A DNA stretch of 64,000 nt, taken from contig NZ_CP170197.1 in the NCBI RefSeq assembly GCF_047300855.1, positions 3,038,001 to 3,102,000 on the forward strand, in the 5' to 3' direction. Position 1 is the first letter of the stretch. Each line of letters begins with the position of its first letter. This document shows, piece by piece, positions 53,383 through 63,247 of the stretch. Source of the DNA: Sulfuriferula sp047300855 (lineage in GTDB: Bacteria > Pseudomonadota > Gammaproteobacteria > Burkholderiales > Sulfuriferulaceae). The notes under the pieces were generated by a model. That model worked only from the letters and a program-made list of their open reading frames with translations, was not told the origin of the DNA and did not search any database. The position numbers were made by a program, and so were the translations under genes.

Positions 53383-54105
53383 ATGTTACAGGTAAAGAAT
53401 TTGCATGCCGCCTATGGCAAAGTAGAAGTGCTGCACGGTATTTCAATCGAGGTTCCGCAAGGTAAAGTCGTCACCCTGATCGGCTCCAACGGCGCCGGGA
53501 AAACAACGACCTTGCGCGCGGTATCCGGCATGATCAAGCCGGCCGGAGGAGAAATCCGGCTCAACGGCAAGGACATCACCGGCCTGGCTTCGCACAAGAT
53601 TGCCCGGACCGGTCTGGCGCACTCGCCGGAAGGCCGGCGCGTATTCGCCACCTTGTCGGTCACTGACAATCTGACCCTGGGTGCTTTCCCGCGCCTGACC
53701 TTCGGACGCGAGCGCGGCGATGTGCAGGGTGACCTGAATCGTATCTTCGAGTTGTTTCCACGCCTACAAGAACGCCGCAATCAACTGGCTGGAACATTGT
53801 CCGGTGGCGAACAGCAAATGCTGGCGATGGGGCGCGCGCTGATGCTCAACCCCGAGGTCTTGCTGCTGGATGAACCGTCAATGGGGCTGGCTCCGTTGCT
53901 GGTGGAAGAAGTATTCCGCATTATCCGCGAGCTCAAAACGCGCGGCATCACCATGCTGTTGGTCGAGCAGTTCGCCGCAGCTGCACTGAATGTCGCGGAT
54001 TACGGCTATGTCATGGAAAACGGACGGATTTCCTGCCACGGGCCGGCTGAGCAGTTGAAGAATGACCCAGCAGTAAGAGCCGCCTATCTGGGTGCGGCAC
54101 ACTAG
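53383..54105 (+). CDS. livF: Branched-chain-type ABC transporter ATP-binding protein LivF
   Basis: A 240-residue ATPase. Walker A is GSNGAGKTTTLRAV, the signature is LSGGEQQMLAMGRALM and Walker B is VLLLDEPSMGLAP, with LLVEQFAAAALNVADYGYVMENG at the end as in LivF. It forms the second ATPase of the transporter. It is 12 bases after the LivM-LivG gene and 15 before the peroxiredoxin gene. Confidence 0.94.
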   Translation: MLQVKNLHAAYGKVEVLHGISIEVPQGKVVTLIGSNGAGKTTTLRAVSGMIKPAGGEIRLNGKDITGLASHKIARTGLAHSPEGRRVFATLSVTDNLTLGAFPRLTFGRERGDVQGDLNRIFELFPRLQERRNQLAGTLSGGEQQMLAMGRALMLNPEVLLLDEPSMGLAPLLVEEVFRIIRELKTRGITMLLVEQFAAAALNVADYGYVMENGRISCHGPAEQLKNDPAVRAAYLGAAH

Positions 54106-54120
54106 CATTGCTAATTAGAC

Positions 54121-54675
54121 ATGACCGATCTGAACGCCTTGCCGGAAGGCCTGCCTGCACCGGCAGACGATGGAGCAGGTGCCCGTCTGTTGGGAGTGCG
54201 TTTCCCGGCAGTCAAATTGCAGGCCACCACAGGGCAGTCGGTAGATATATCGGCACTATCCGGCACTAACGTCATTTACTGCTATCCGCTGACAGGACGA
54301 CCCGGCCTGAGTTTGCCCGATGGCTGGGATGATATTCCTGGGGCGCGCGGTTGTACGCCTCAGTCATGCGCGTTCCGTGATCATTATCAGGAATTGCGCA
54401 GCTTGGGAGTTGACGTCTTTGGCCTCAGTACACAACCCACGGATTATCAACGTGAAGCAGTTGAGCGGCTGCATCTTCCCTATGCACTGCTGAGTGATGC
54501 CAGTATGGCCCTGGTACATGCCCTGAAATTACCCACTTTTCAAGCAGGCTCCATGATCTTGCTCAAGAGATTGACGTTGATTGTTGCGAACGGGGTAATT
54601 GTCAAGGTGTTTTACCCTGTTTTCCCGCCGGATAAAAATGCCGATGACGTTGTGGCATGGCTAAAACAATCATAG
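54121..54675 (+). CDS. Peroxiredoxin-like (AhpC/TSA, redoxin) protein
   Basis: A 184-residue thioredoxin-fold protein. NVIYCYPLTGRPG and GARGCTPQSCAFRDHY hold the TxxC motif with the likely peroxidatic Cys in TPQSC; another Cys precedes it by five residues. GVDVFGLSTQPTDYQREAVERLHLPYALLSD is typical for this family, which reduces peroxides. It directly follows livF with 15 bases between, so it is probably part of the same transcript, but its role there is unclear. Confidence 0.82.
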   Translation: MTDLNALPEGLPAPADDGAGARLLGVRFPAVKLQATTGQSVDISALSGTNVIYCYPLTGRPGLSLPDGWDDIPGARGCTPQSCAFRDHYQELRSLGVDVFGLSTQPTDYQREAVERLHLPYALLSDASMALVHALKLPTFQAGSMILLKRLTLIVANGVIVKVFYPVFPPDKNADDVVAWLKQS

Positions 54676-54730
54676 AACCACGGGGCTACCCCTGTATCGG
54701 TTAACGCCTGCAAACTTATCTTCCATTGCC

Positions 54731-56038
54731 ATGCTCACCCTTATACACGCCCGCATGCGCCGTTTGCGCTGGACCAGTTACACACTGGTGATCATCGGCT
54801 ACATGCTGGCGTTTTTCCATCGCCTTGCGCCCGCCGCAATCGCCAATAACCTGCAACAATCCTTCCATACCAGCGGCGCGGGATTGGGCAGCCTGGCCGC
54901 GGCATATTTTTATGCGCATACCGTGATGCAAATCCCGGTGGGGGTGATGGCCGACACCATGGGCGTGCGCAAAGTCGTTGCCTTTGGCGCCCTGGTATCC
55001 GGTGTGGGTTCAGTGCTGTTTGGCGTAGCTGATACGCTGGCTCTCGCAACCCTGGGCCGCTTGCTGGTAGGTTGCGGAGTCGCCGCCATGTTCATTTCGC
55101 TGATGAAGCTGAATGCCGTGTGGTTTCACGACCGCCATTTCGGCACTATTGGCGGCATGTCGCTGCTGCTGGGCAATCTGGGTTCGGTGCTCGCCGCCAC
55201 GCCGCTGGTCTGGGTCGTTACCCAGACCTCGTGGCGCAATGTCTTTGTCGCGGTCGGCGTGTTCTCCCTGGTGCTGGCGGTGCTGGTATGGTTTCTGGTG
55301 CGTAGCCATCCGGGCGAGGCGGGGCTGCCCACCATGCGTGAACTGGAGGGCAAGGAAGCCCACCCCCATCATCACGGGCACTGGTATGACGGCTTGCTCA
55401 AGGTCGTGAAGAACCGCGCCACCTGGCCCGGCTTCTGGCCCAACTTCGGTATCGGCGGCAGTCTGTTCGCATTTGCCGGGCTGTGGGCCATCCCCTACCT
55501 GCATGATGTGTATGGAATGGAGCGCACGACCGCCTCCAATCACACCATGTTGCTGTTGCTGTGTTTTGCGCTGGGGGCATTGGCATTGGGCACTCTGTCG
55601 GATCGGCTCGGCAAACGCCTGCCGGTGATCATCGGCGGCCTGGTGGTGTATGTGTTGTGCTGGCTGCCCATCGTATTCGACTGGCATTTGTCGCCCGGCC
55701 AAAACTACCTGCTGTTTGCCGTGATGGGGTTCAGCGCCGCCGGTTTCACGCTGTCCTGGGCCTGCGCGAAGGAAGTCAATCCGCCTGCCCTGTCCGGCAT
55801 GGCGACCAGCGTCATCAATACCGGCGCCTTTCTGGGTGCGGCGATACTGCAGCCGCTGGTGGGCTGGGTCATGGATCAGGGCTGGAACGGACAGATGCAC
55901 GCCGGCGCCCGGGTTTATTCGGAACACAACTACCAGACCGGGCTGGGCATCATGCTGGCATTTTCCGTGGTCGGCCTGATCGGCGCGCTGACTACCCGCG
56001 AAACCCACTGTCAACACATCATCATAGCCAGATCGTGA
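54731..56038 (+). CDS. Major facilitator superfamily transporter
   Basis: A 435-residue carrier with about twelve transmembrane helices. GVMADTMGVRKVVAFGALVSG is the conserved MFS loop between helices 2 and 3, and LGTLSDRLGKRLPVIIGG its counterpart in the second half. A His-rich EAHPHHHGHW segment lies in the central loop. The substrate is not evident; relatives carry organic anions or nitrate. It lies between the peroxiredoxin gene and mmsA on the same strand. Confidence 0.85.
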   Translation: MLTLIHARMRRLRWTSYTLVIIGYMLAFFHRLAPAAIANNLQQSFHTSGAGLGSLAAAYFYAHTVMQIPVGVMADTMGVRKVVAFGALVSGVGSVLFGVADTLALATLGRLLVGCGVAAMFISLMKLNAVWFHDRHFGTIGGMSLLLGNLGSVLAATPLVWVVTQTSWRNVFVAVGVFSLVLAVLVWFLVRSHPGEAGLPTMRELEGKEAHPHHHGHWYDGLLKVVKNRATWPGFWPNFGIGGSLFAFAGLWAIPYLHDVYGMERTTASNHTMLLLLCFALGALALGTLSDRLGKRLPVIIGGLVVYVLCWLPIVFDWHLSPGQNYLLFAVMGFSAAGFTLSWACAKEVNPPALSGMATSVINTGAFLGAAILQPLVGWVMDQGWNGQMHAGARVYSEHNYQTGLGIMLAFSVVGLIGALTTRETHCQHIIIARS

Positions 56039-56081
56039 TGAACTCAATGCATTCGGCATCAATATAACCAGGAGGGCAATC

Positions 56082-57584
<1,503 letters not shown>

Positions 57585-57678
57585 GCGCGAAGTGAAGGGT
57601 GCGGCGAATTGATGCCGGTCGCATTTCGCCGCTGTACGCACGGGCGCATGTTTATTCATACCGGAGTGTTACGAAAAC

Positions 57679-58638
57679 ATGGATCAGAATCATCTGGCCA
57701 AATTGATGATCGAGGTAATGCTCCCCATCGCCATTCTGGTTGGCGCAGGAGCAATCTGGCCGGGCTACTTCCGGGAAGTCCCCAGCAAGACCTTGCGCAT
57801 CCAGCTCAACCGGCTGGTGCTCAACCTGTTTTTTCCGGCCATCCTGTTTTCCATCGCGGCGACCACACCGATTACGTCCGGGCTGTTGCTGGTACCGCTG
57901 CTGGGCGGGATCGGCTCGCTGCTGGCCGCTGTCGTGCTGTATTTCCTGCTTTATCACTCGCCGGTGGGACGCAATTTGCACAACGGCACGCGCGCCGCGC
58001 TGGTCGTGGGAGGCATGTTCGGCAATACCTTTTTCATCGGCATGCCGGTGCTGACTTTTCTGTATGGCCCGCAGGCAGCCCGCTATCCGGCTTTCCACGA
58101 CATGCTGATGACCATGCCGCTGGTGTGGAGCCTGGGTGTGTGGATTTGCACCCGGCTCGGCCCGCCGGAAGCAAACGTCGGACGCCAGCCGATCTGGCGC
58201 GTGATGCTGGGGATGCCGCCGATCTGGGCATTCATTATCGGCGCCACGCTGCATGTCACCGGTCTGGCCTTCGAACCGCTGGTTCATGCTGCCCGGATGA
58301 TCGGCGAGGCGACCATTCCAATCATGATGTTCGTGCTCGGCCTGTCCATTCCATGGCGCAAACTCAGGCCAAACGGTGTGATTCTGACGACGGCGGCGGT
58401 CAAGCTGCTGCTGATGCCGCTGCTGGCATGGATCGCCGCGAAGCTGCTGTTTGCGCCGGCGAATGAGCCGCAATATGCTGCAGTCATCGAGACGGCCATG
58501 CCCACCATGCTGACTATATTGATTCTGACCGACCGCTTTCACCTGGATACTGAAGCGGGAGCGCTCCTGGTAGGATGGAGTACGCTGCTGTTCTGGTTCA
58601 CGTTGCCGTTCAGCCTATGGCTGGTCCATCAATTCTAA
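57679..58638 (+). CDS. AEC-family (auxin efflux carrier-type) transporter
   Basis: A 319-residue membrane protein with about ten helices. LPIAILVGAGAIWPGYFR, LNRLVLNLFFPAILFSIAA and GGMFGNTFFIGMPVLTFLYG match the AEC family, as do ATIPIMMFVLGLSIPW and AVIETAMPTMLTILILTD. Bacterial members carry malonate, malate or other organic acids. No clear ribosome site precedes the ATG. It lies 94 bases after mmsA. Confidence 0.85.
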   Translation: MDQNHLAKLMIEVMLPIAILVGAGAIWPGYFREVPSKTLRIQLNRLVLNLFFPAILFSIAATTPITSGLLLVPLLGGIGSLLAAVVLYFLLYHSPVGRNLHNGTRAALVVGGMFGNTFFIGMPVLTFLYGPQAARYPAFHDMLMTMPLVWSLGVWICTRLGPPEANVGRQPIWRVMLGMPPIWAFIIGATLHVTGLAFEPLVHAARMIGEATIPIMMFVLGLSIPWRKLRPNGVILTTAAVKLLLMPLLAWIAAKLLFAPANEPQYAAVIETAMPTMLTILILTDRFHLDTEAGALLVGWSTLLFWFTLPFSLWLVHQF

Positions 58639-58680
58639 AACGTTTTTTTATTGGCATTGATCCGGAAAGGACAAATTTAA

Positions 58681-58803
58681 GCCATGGAGAACACAGAGGC
58701 CACAGAGAGAGCACGGCTTTTGAGGTGAATTTTCCTTGATGGACGAGCCCGGAAAAGCGCCCATAAGTTGTTTTTACTCTGTGTTCTCTGTGCTCTCCGT
58801 GGC
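58681..58803. repeat. Inverted intergenic repeat (CACAGAG family), copy 1
   Basis: 27-base arms at 58681-58707 and 58777-58803 pair with four mismatches. They consist of repeated A/GACACAGAG units, such as GAGAACACAGAG and CTCTGTGTTCTC. A loop of ~69 bases lies between. The same motif appears inverted at 63104-63222. It sits just before the tartronate-semialdehyde-reductase-like gene. Confidence 0.8.
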
Positions 58804-58855
58804 CAAAATTCTTTTTTGAATCAAGTATTTTTGAAAACCCGCTCAAGGAGACACC

Positions 58856-59743
58856 ATGTCTATCAATGTCGGTTTCATAGGCCCAGGCATCATGGGCTGT
58901 CCGATGGCAATCAACCTGATCAAGGGCGGCCATGCACTGCACGCATTTGCACGTCGCGCAGAAGCCCTGCAAAGGCTGACCGCGGCAGGCGCTACGGGCT
59001 GCGCTTCGCCAGCCGAAGTCGCGGCACATGCAGATATCATTTTCACTATCGTTTCGGATACACCGGACGTTGAAGCTGTGTTATTCGGCGAGCACGGCGT
59101 GGTTCATGGCGCCCGGCCAGGCTCTGTGGTGGTAGACATGAGCACCATCTCGCCTACCGCCACCAAGACGTTCGCAGCACGCCTGGCAACCCATGGCATC
59201 GAAATGCTGGACGCACCGGTTTCCGGCGGCGAAACCGGTGCGATCAACGCCACCCTGTCGATCATGGTGGGCGGCAAGCCGGAAGTATTCGAACGCGTCA
59301 AACCGTTGTTCGAATGCATGGGCAAAAACATCGTCCACGTCGGCGACAACGGCGCCGGCCAGGTCGCCAAGGCCTGCAACCAGATCGTAGTGGCGGTGAC
59401 CATCGAGGCCGTGGCCGAAGCGCTGACCTTTGCGCGCCGCAACGGCGCCGATCCGGCCAAGGTGCGCGCGGCGCTGATGGGCGGCTTTGCCGGCAGCAAG
59501 ATCATGGAAGTGCACGGCCAGCGCATCCTGGACAACGATTTCAAGCCCGGCTTCAAGGTTGGCCTGCACCAGAAGGACATGCGCATCGTCATGGAGACTG
59601 CGCATCAGTTGGGCGTGGCCCTCCCCGCCGCCGCCCTGGTCACCCAACACCTCAATGCCCTGATGGGCAGCGGCGATGCGGATCTGGATTCTGCTGCTGT
59701 GGTCAAAGTGCTGGAACGCATGTCCGGCAAAGGCACTGATTAG
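58856..59743 (+). CDS. garR: 2-hydroxy-3-oxopropionate (tartronate semialdehyde) reductase
   Basis: A 295-residue beta-hydroxyacid dehydrogenase. NAD(P)-binding VGFIGPGIMGCPMAINL at the start; substrate motif MLDAPVSGGETGAINATLSIMVGG; catalytic Lys in GAGQVAKACNQIVVA; PGFKVGLHQKDMRI near the end. These favour GarR/GlxR, which makes D-glycerate from tartronate semialdehyde. The same superfamily includes L-threonate and D-erythronate dehydrogenases that are partnered with DUF1537 kinases, and 3-hydroxyisobutyrate dehydrogenase, so the substrate is not certain. It is followed after 9 bases by the glycerate-dehydrogenase-like gene. Confidence 0.85.
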   Translation: MSINVGFIGPGIMGCPMAINLIKGGHALHAFARRAEALQRLTAAGATGCASPAEVAAHADIIFTIVSDTPDVEAVLFGEHGVVHGARPGSVVVDMSTISPTATKTFAARLATHGIEMLDAPVSGGETGAINATLSIMVGGKPEVFERVKPLFECMGKNIVHVGDNGAGQVAKACNQIVVAVTIEAVAEALTFARRNGADPAKVRAALMGGFAGSKIMEVHGQRILDNDFKPGFKVGLHQKDMRIVMETAHQLGVALPAAALVTQHLNALMGSGDADLDSAAVVKVLERMSGKGTD

Positions 59744-59752
59744 GGGGCGGCA

Positions 59753-60700
59753 ATGGAAAAAATCGTCTTTCTGGATTCTGACAGCATCATTGCCGACATC
59801 CGGCGTCCGGCTTTTCCGCACCAGTGGGCGGACTATCCGGCCACAGCGCCGGATCAGGTTGTGCCGCGGCTTGCCGATGCCAGCATCGTGATCACCAACA
59901 AGGTCGCGCTGCGCCGGGAAATACTGGAGCAATTGCCGGATCTGAAGATGGTCGCGGTAGCTGCCACCGGCACCGACAATGTGGACATTGGTTATTGCCG
60001 CGAACGCAATATCGTGGTCTCCAACATCCGCAACTATTCGGTCCATACCGTCCCGGAACACGTCTTCATGCTGATGCTGGCGCTGCGCCGCAACCTGCTG
60101 GCGTTCCGTGATGACCTGCGCGACGGCGCATGGCAGCGCGCCGACCAGTTCTGCCTGTTCACCCATCCGGTACGCGACCTGTACGGCAGCACTTTGGGAT
60201 TGATCGGTCATGGTGCCATCGGTCAGGCAGTGCAACGGCTCGCGCTGGCGTTCGGAATGAAGGTACTGATTGTCGAACATAAGGGCGCCACCACAATACG
60301 TCCGGGTTATACAGACTTCGACAGTGCGCTTCAAGAAAGCGACGTGCTCTCCCTGCATTTGCCGCTCAACCCGAAAACCCGGCACCTGATCGGCGCCCGT
60401 GAATTCGGGCTGATGAAATCCAGTGCGCTGCTCATCAATACCGCGCGCGGCGGCCTGGTGGATGAATCCGCGCTGCTCGATGCATTGCGTGACGGGCTGA
60501 TAGGCGGCGCGGGCTTCGACGTGCTGGACACCGAGCCGCCGCGGCAGGGCAATCCGTTGCTGGACCTGGATTTACCCAACTTCATTCTGACTCCGCATAT
60601 TGCCTGGTCCAGCCGGGAAGCCATGCAGACCCTCGCCGACCAGCTCATCGACAACATCGAAGCTTTTTTCCACGGCACCCCGCAAAACCGCGTCGCCTGA
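59753..60700 (+). CDS. hprA: D-2-hydroxyacid dehydrogenase, glycerate (hydroxypyruvate) dehydrogenase-like
   Basis: A 315-residue NAD-dependent dehydrogenase. GSTLGLIGHGAIGQAV is the nucleotide site. Catalytic residues are Arg in INTARGGLVDE, Glu in DVLDTEPP and His in LTPHIAWSS. ATGTDNVDIGYCRERNIVVSN is typical of HprA-like enzymes, which reduce hydroxypyruvate to D-glycerate or do the reverse. The gene is clustered with the GarR-like enzyme, so both could supply or use D-glycerate. Confidence 0.85.
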   Translation: MEKIVFLDSDSIIADIRRPAFPHQWADYPATAPDQVVPRLADASIVITNKVALRREILEQLPDLKMVAVAATGTDNVDIGYCRERNIVVSNIRNYSVHTVPEHVFMLMLALRRNLLAFRDDLRDGAWQRADQFCLFTHPVRDLYGSTLGLIGHGAIGQAVQRLALAFGMKVLIVEHKGATTIRPGYTDFDSALQESDVLSLHLPLNPKTRHLIGAREFGLMKSSALLINTARGGLVDESALLDALRDGLIGGAGFDVLDTEPPRQGNPLLDLDLPNFILTPHIAWSSREAMQTLADQLIDNIEAFFHGTPQNRVA

Positions 60701-60844
60701 GCAAGGTGATTGAATAAATTGCAATTATGCAGGGGGTTTGTTAGTATTTCTCATACAGCGAATTTGTGTTTCACGATACGAAATTTAAGACGGCAGACTC
60801 GCTCTGCCATCGCCACCGTTTTCTGAATTTTTCTGGAGACAAAA

Positions 60845-63067
60845 ATGAGCACGGAAAAGAAACTGATCGAACCCCAAACCACCCCCGCGTTTTGCCAGGG
60901 CATACAGTATTTCGCGGAATCCATGCCGGATTTTGCGCAAATGGGCGATACGCCGTGCCTGTCAGAAAAAGTACCTGGCGTAAAAGACGCCAGTGACCGC
61001 AAAGCCGCCTACCAGACCTTGCTGGTAGCCGACGGCTTGCGTTATCTCACGCTGCAGGTGACCGGCGCCAAATCCTCGGGCCATCCCGGCGGCTTCGCCA
61101 GCAGCGCCGAAGCCTATGCTTCCATGGTGATGCTGGGTCATACCAACATCGTGACTGAAGTCGGCCACCATGCTCCGGGCTTCTACAGCGCCATGTTCCT
61201 CGACACTTCGCTCGAGGAAATGGGCATCACCACGGTGCAGCAGATGCGTGACCGCTTCCGCGAAAGCCACGGGCTGCTGGGCCACCTGTCCGGCGCCATT
61301 CCCGGCCTGCTGGCGCCCGCTGGCCCCTTGGGCCAGGGCCAGCACTTCGCCATGGCCGGCGCCCTGCTCCACCCCGGCAAACTGTTCCCCGTGACCATCG
61401 GCGACGGCGGTCTGGGCGAGCCGTACATCATGAGTGCGATGGTGCACTTCAATACCGCCTACCCCAAGGCCACCAACTTCTTGCCCATCCTGGTATGGAA
61501 CGGCTATTCCCAGGAACATCACAGCATGGTCTCGACCTGGGACAATGCGCGCATGACGGCCTACTGGAAAGCGCATGGCTTCAAGCACGTGTATCTGGTC
61601 GACGCCAAGGAATTCGACGACCAGAATCAGGACGGCGCCTATGTCGACAGCTCGCTGTTCGCGTGGGAAAAACGCGTGGCATTTGCCGGTGCAGTGCTGA
61701 AAGCCAGCGATGCCGCCGCACAACATGCGCTCAACGGCGAGTTGTCGGTGCTGATCCTCAAGCAACTGAAAGGCACCGGCGTGCATGCCACCGGTTCCAA
61801 GTCGCATAACCTCTACGCCCATCACACCCTGGAGAGCGCAGACGTCGTGTCCGGCCTGCAACGCCGCGCGCTATCCACCGCAGCGTGGGAACTGGTACGC
61901 GAGAATTTCCGCCATGCCGGCGGCGGCCCGGCCGTGAAAACCGTAGTGACGGAATTCGAGCTGGATCTGCCCGACCTCGGCGAGCTGCCGCTGACCGAAT
62001 TCGAACCCGGCAAGGAAAACAAAATACCGACCACCGCGTTTGGTGAAGTGGTCGGCGCAGTGGGCAAGCGCGATCCGCGCTTCATCGTCACCAATGCCGA
62101 CGGCAACGAAGCCTCGGCCATGGCCAACATCAACAAGGCCTTGACCATCCGCCACCCGACGGTGGACGAACTGTACTTCCAGGGCCCCAATGGCCAGGTT
62201 TACGAGCCGCTCAACGAGGATGCCTGTGCCGGCCTGGCCGCTGCCGTGTCGCTGTTCGGCGGCCGATCGCTGTGGTGCTCGTATGAGTCCTTCGTCATCA
62301 ACGGCCTGCCGATCTGGCAGACGGTGATCCAGGCGATGGCCGAACTGCGCCGCAAAACCCCCAGCACGGTAACGCTGTTCACCGCCGGCGCACTGGAGCA
62401 GGGACGCAATGGCTGGACCCATCAGCGCCCGGAGGTCGAGGCCTACTTCGCCGCCATGATGCGCAACGGCAATGTGTTCCCGCTGTTCCCGACTGACGCC
62501 AATTCGATTCAGGCGGCTTACGAATGGGCGCTGAAAACCTACAATAAAGGCATCGTGATCACCGCCTCGAAAACGGCGCTGCCGGTACGCACCACGCTGG
62601 CACAGAGCCGCACGGCAATCGAGGAAGGCGCGATCACTTTGCTGGATCAGAATGGCAACGGCAAAGTCGTGTTCGCAGTCACCGGCGACATGGTGCTGCT
62701 GCCCGTCTTCGAAGCAGCTGAAGCCCTGGGCAAGCAAGGCGTGGGCGTGCGCATCGTCTCGGTGGTCAACCCGCGCCGCCTGTATCGTCCAAGCGACGTT
62801 TCCTGGAACACGGTGTCGCAGCCCGACGGCAAATTCATGAACGATGCGGATTTCGATGCGCTGTTCCATGGCGATGCGCTGATCGCCGTCAGCGGCGGCC
62901 CCTCCGCGATGCTGGAGCCGGTACTGCTGAGAACGCGCGCAGCCCGCCGTGAAACCTTCTGCTGGCAGCGCGGCGAAACCACTGCAACCGCCGGACAGCT
63001 ATTCGACCTCAACGGCATGAACGCCAAGGCGCTGGAACAGCGTGCGCAGGCCTTGCTTGGGAATTAA
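60845..63067 (+). CDS. Transketolase/phosphoketolase-like thiamine-diphosphate enzyme
   Basis: A 740-residue ThDP enzyme. The N-terminal half has SSGHPGGFASSAEAYASM, LAPAGPLGQGQHFAMAGA and the cofactor motif IGDGGLGEPY. The second half has PTTAFGEVVGAVGKRDPRFIVTNADGNEAS and WCSYESFVINGLPIWQTVIQ. The overall order resembles transketolase and phosphoketolase; the length is intermediate. Database entries of this kind are sometimes named xylulose 5-phosphate 3-epimerase, which I regard as uncertain. It would cleave or transfer a two-carbon ketol unit from a sugar phosphate or acid. A long 144-base leader precedes it. Confidence 0.78.
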   Translation: MSTEKKLIEPQTTPAFCQGIQYFAESMPDFAQMGDTPCLSEKVPGVKDASDRKAAYQTLLVADGLRYLTLQVTGAKSSGHPGGFASSAEAYASMVMLGHTNIVTEVGHHAPGFYSAMFLDTSLEEMGITTVQQMRDRFRESHGLLGHLSGAIPGLLAPAGPLGQGQHFAMAGALLHPGKLFPVTIGDGGLGEPYIMSAMVHFNTAYPKATNFLPILVWNGYSQEHHSMVSTWDNARMTAYWKAHGFKHVYLVDAKEFDDQNQDGAYVDSSLFAWEKRVAFAGAVLKASDAAAQHALNGELSVLILKQLKGTGVHATGSKSHNLYAHHTLESADVVSGLQRRALSTAAWELVRENFRHAGGGPAVKTVVTEFELDLPDLGELPLTEFEPGKENKIPTTAFGEVVGAVGKRDPRFIVTNADGNEASAMANINKALTIRHPTVDELYFQGPNGQVYEPLNEDACAGLAAAVSLFGGRSLWCSYESFVINGLPIWQTVIQAMAELRRKTPSTVTLFTAGALEQGRNGWTHQRPEVEAYFAAMMRNGNVFPLFPTDANSIQAAYEWALKTYNKGIVITASKTALPVRTTLAQSRTAIEEGAITLLDQNGNGKVVFAVTGDMVLLPVFEAAEALGKQGVGVRIVSVVNPRRLYRPSDVSWNTVSQPDGKFMNDADFDALFHGDALIAVSGGPSAMLEPVLLRTRAARRETFCWQRGETTATAGQLFDLNGMNAKALEQRAQALLGN

Positions 63068-63103
63068 AGGCTGAAAAGGGTTTAATCCTAAAACCGCAAT
63101 TCA

Positions 63104-63222
63104 AGCCACAGAGAGCACAGAGTTCACAGAGGGATATAAGGGGTTGTCGTAAATATTGGCTTACCTATCAGGCGAGCTGGAAAATATGCGAAACCCGCCC
63201 CAGCTCTGTGATCTCTGTGGCT
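63104..63222. repeat. Inverted intergenic repeat (CACAGAG family), copy 2
   Basis: 19-base arms AGCCACAGAGAGCACAGAG (63104-63122) and the complementary CTCTGTGATCTCTGTGGCT (63204-63222) pair with one mismatch. This is the same repeat family as 58681-58803. It lies between the ThDP-enzyme gene and the kinase gene. Confidence 0.8.
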
Positions 63223-63247
63223 AACTGTTTTTTTCAGGTTAATTACG

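Noticed and set aside
57601..57632. Stem GCGGCGAA / TTCGCCGC after mmsA as a terminator
   Set aside because: The loop is 16 bases long and there is no T-run.
59081..60385. Minus-strand frame of 434 codons
   Set aside because: It covers the GarR-like and HprA-like genes in antisense and has no domain of its own.
61871..62869. Minus-strand frame of 332 codons
   Set aside because: It is antisense to the ThDP enzyme gene, with no motifs and no ribosome site.
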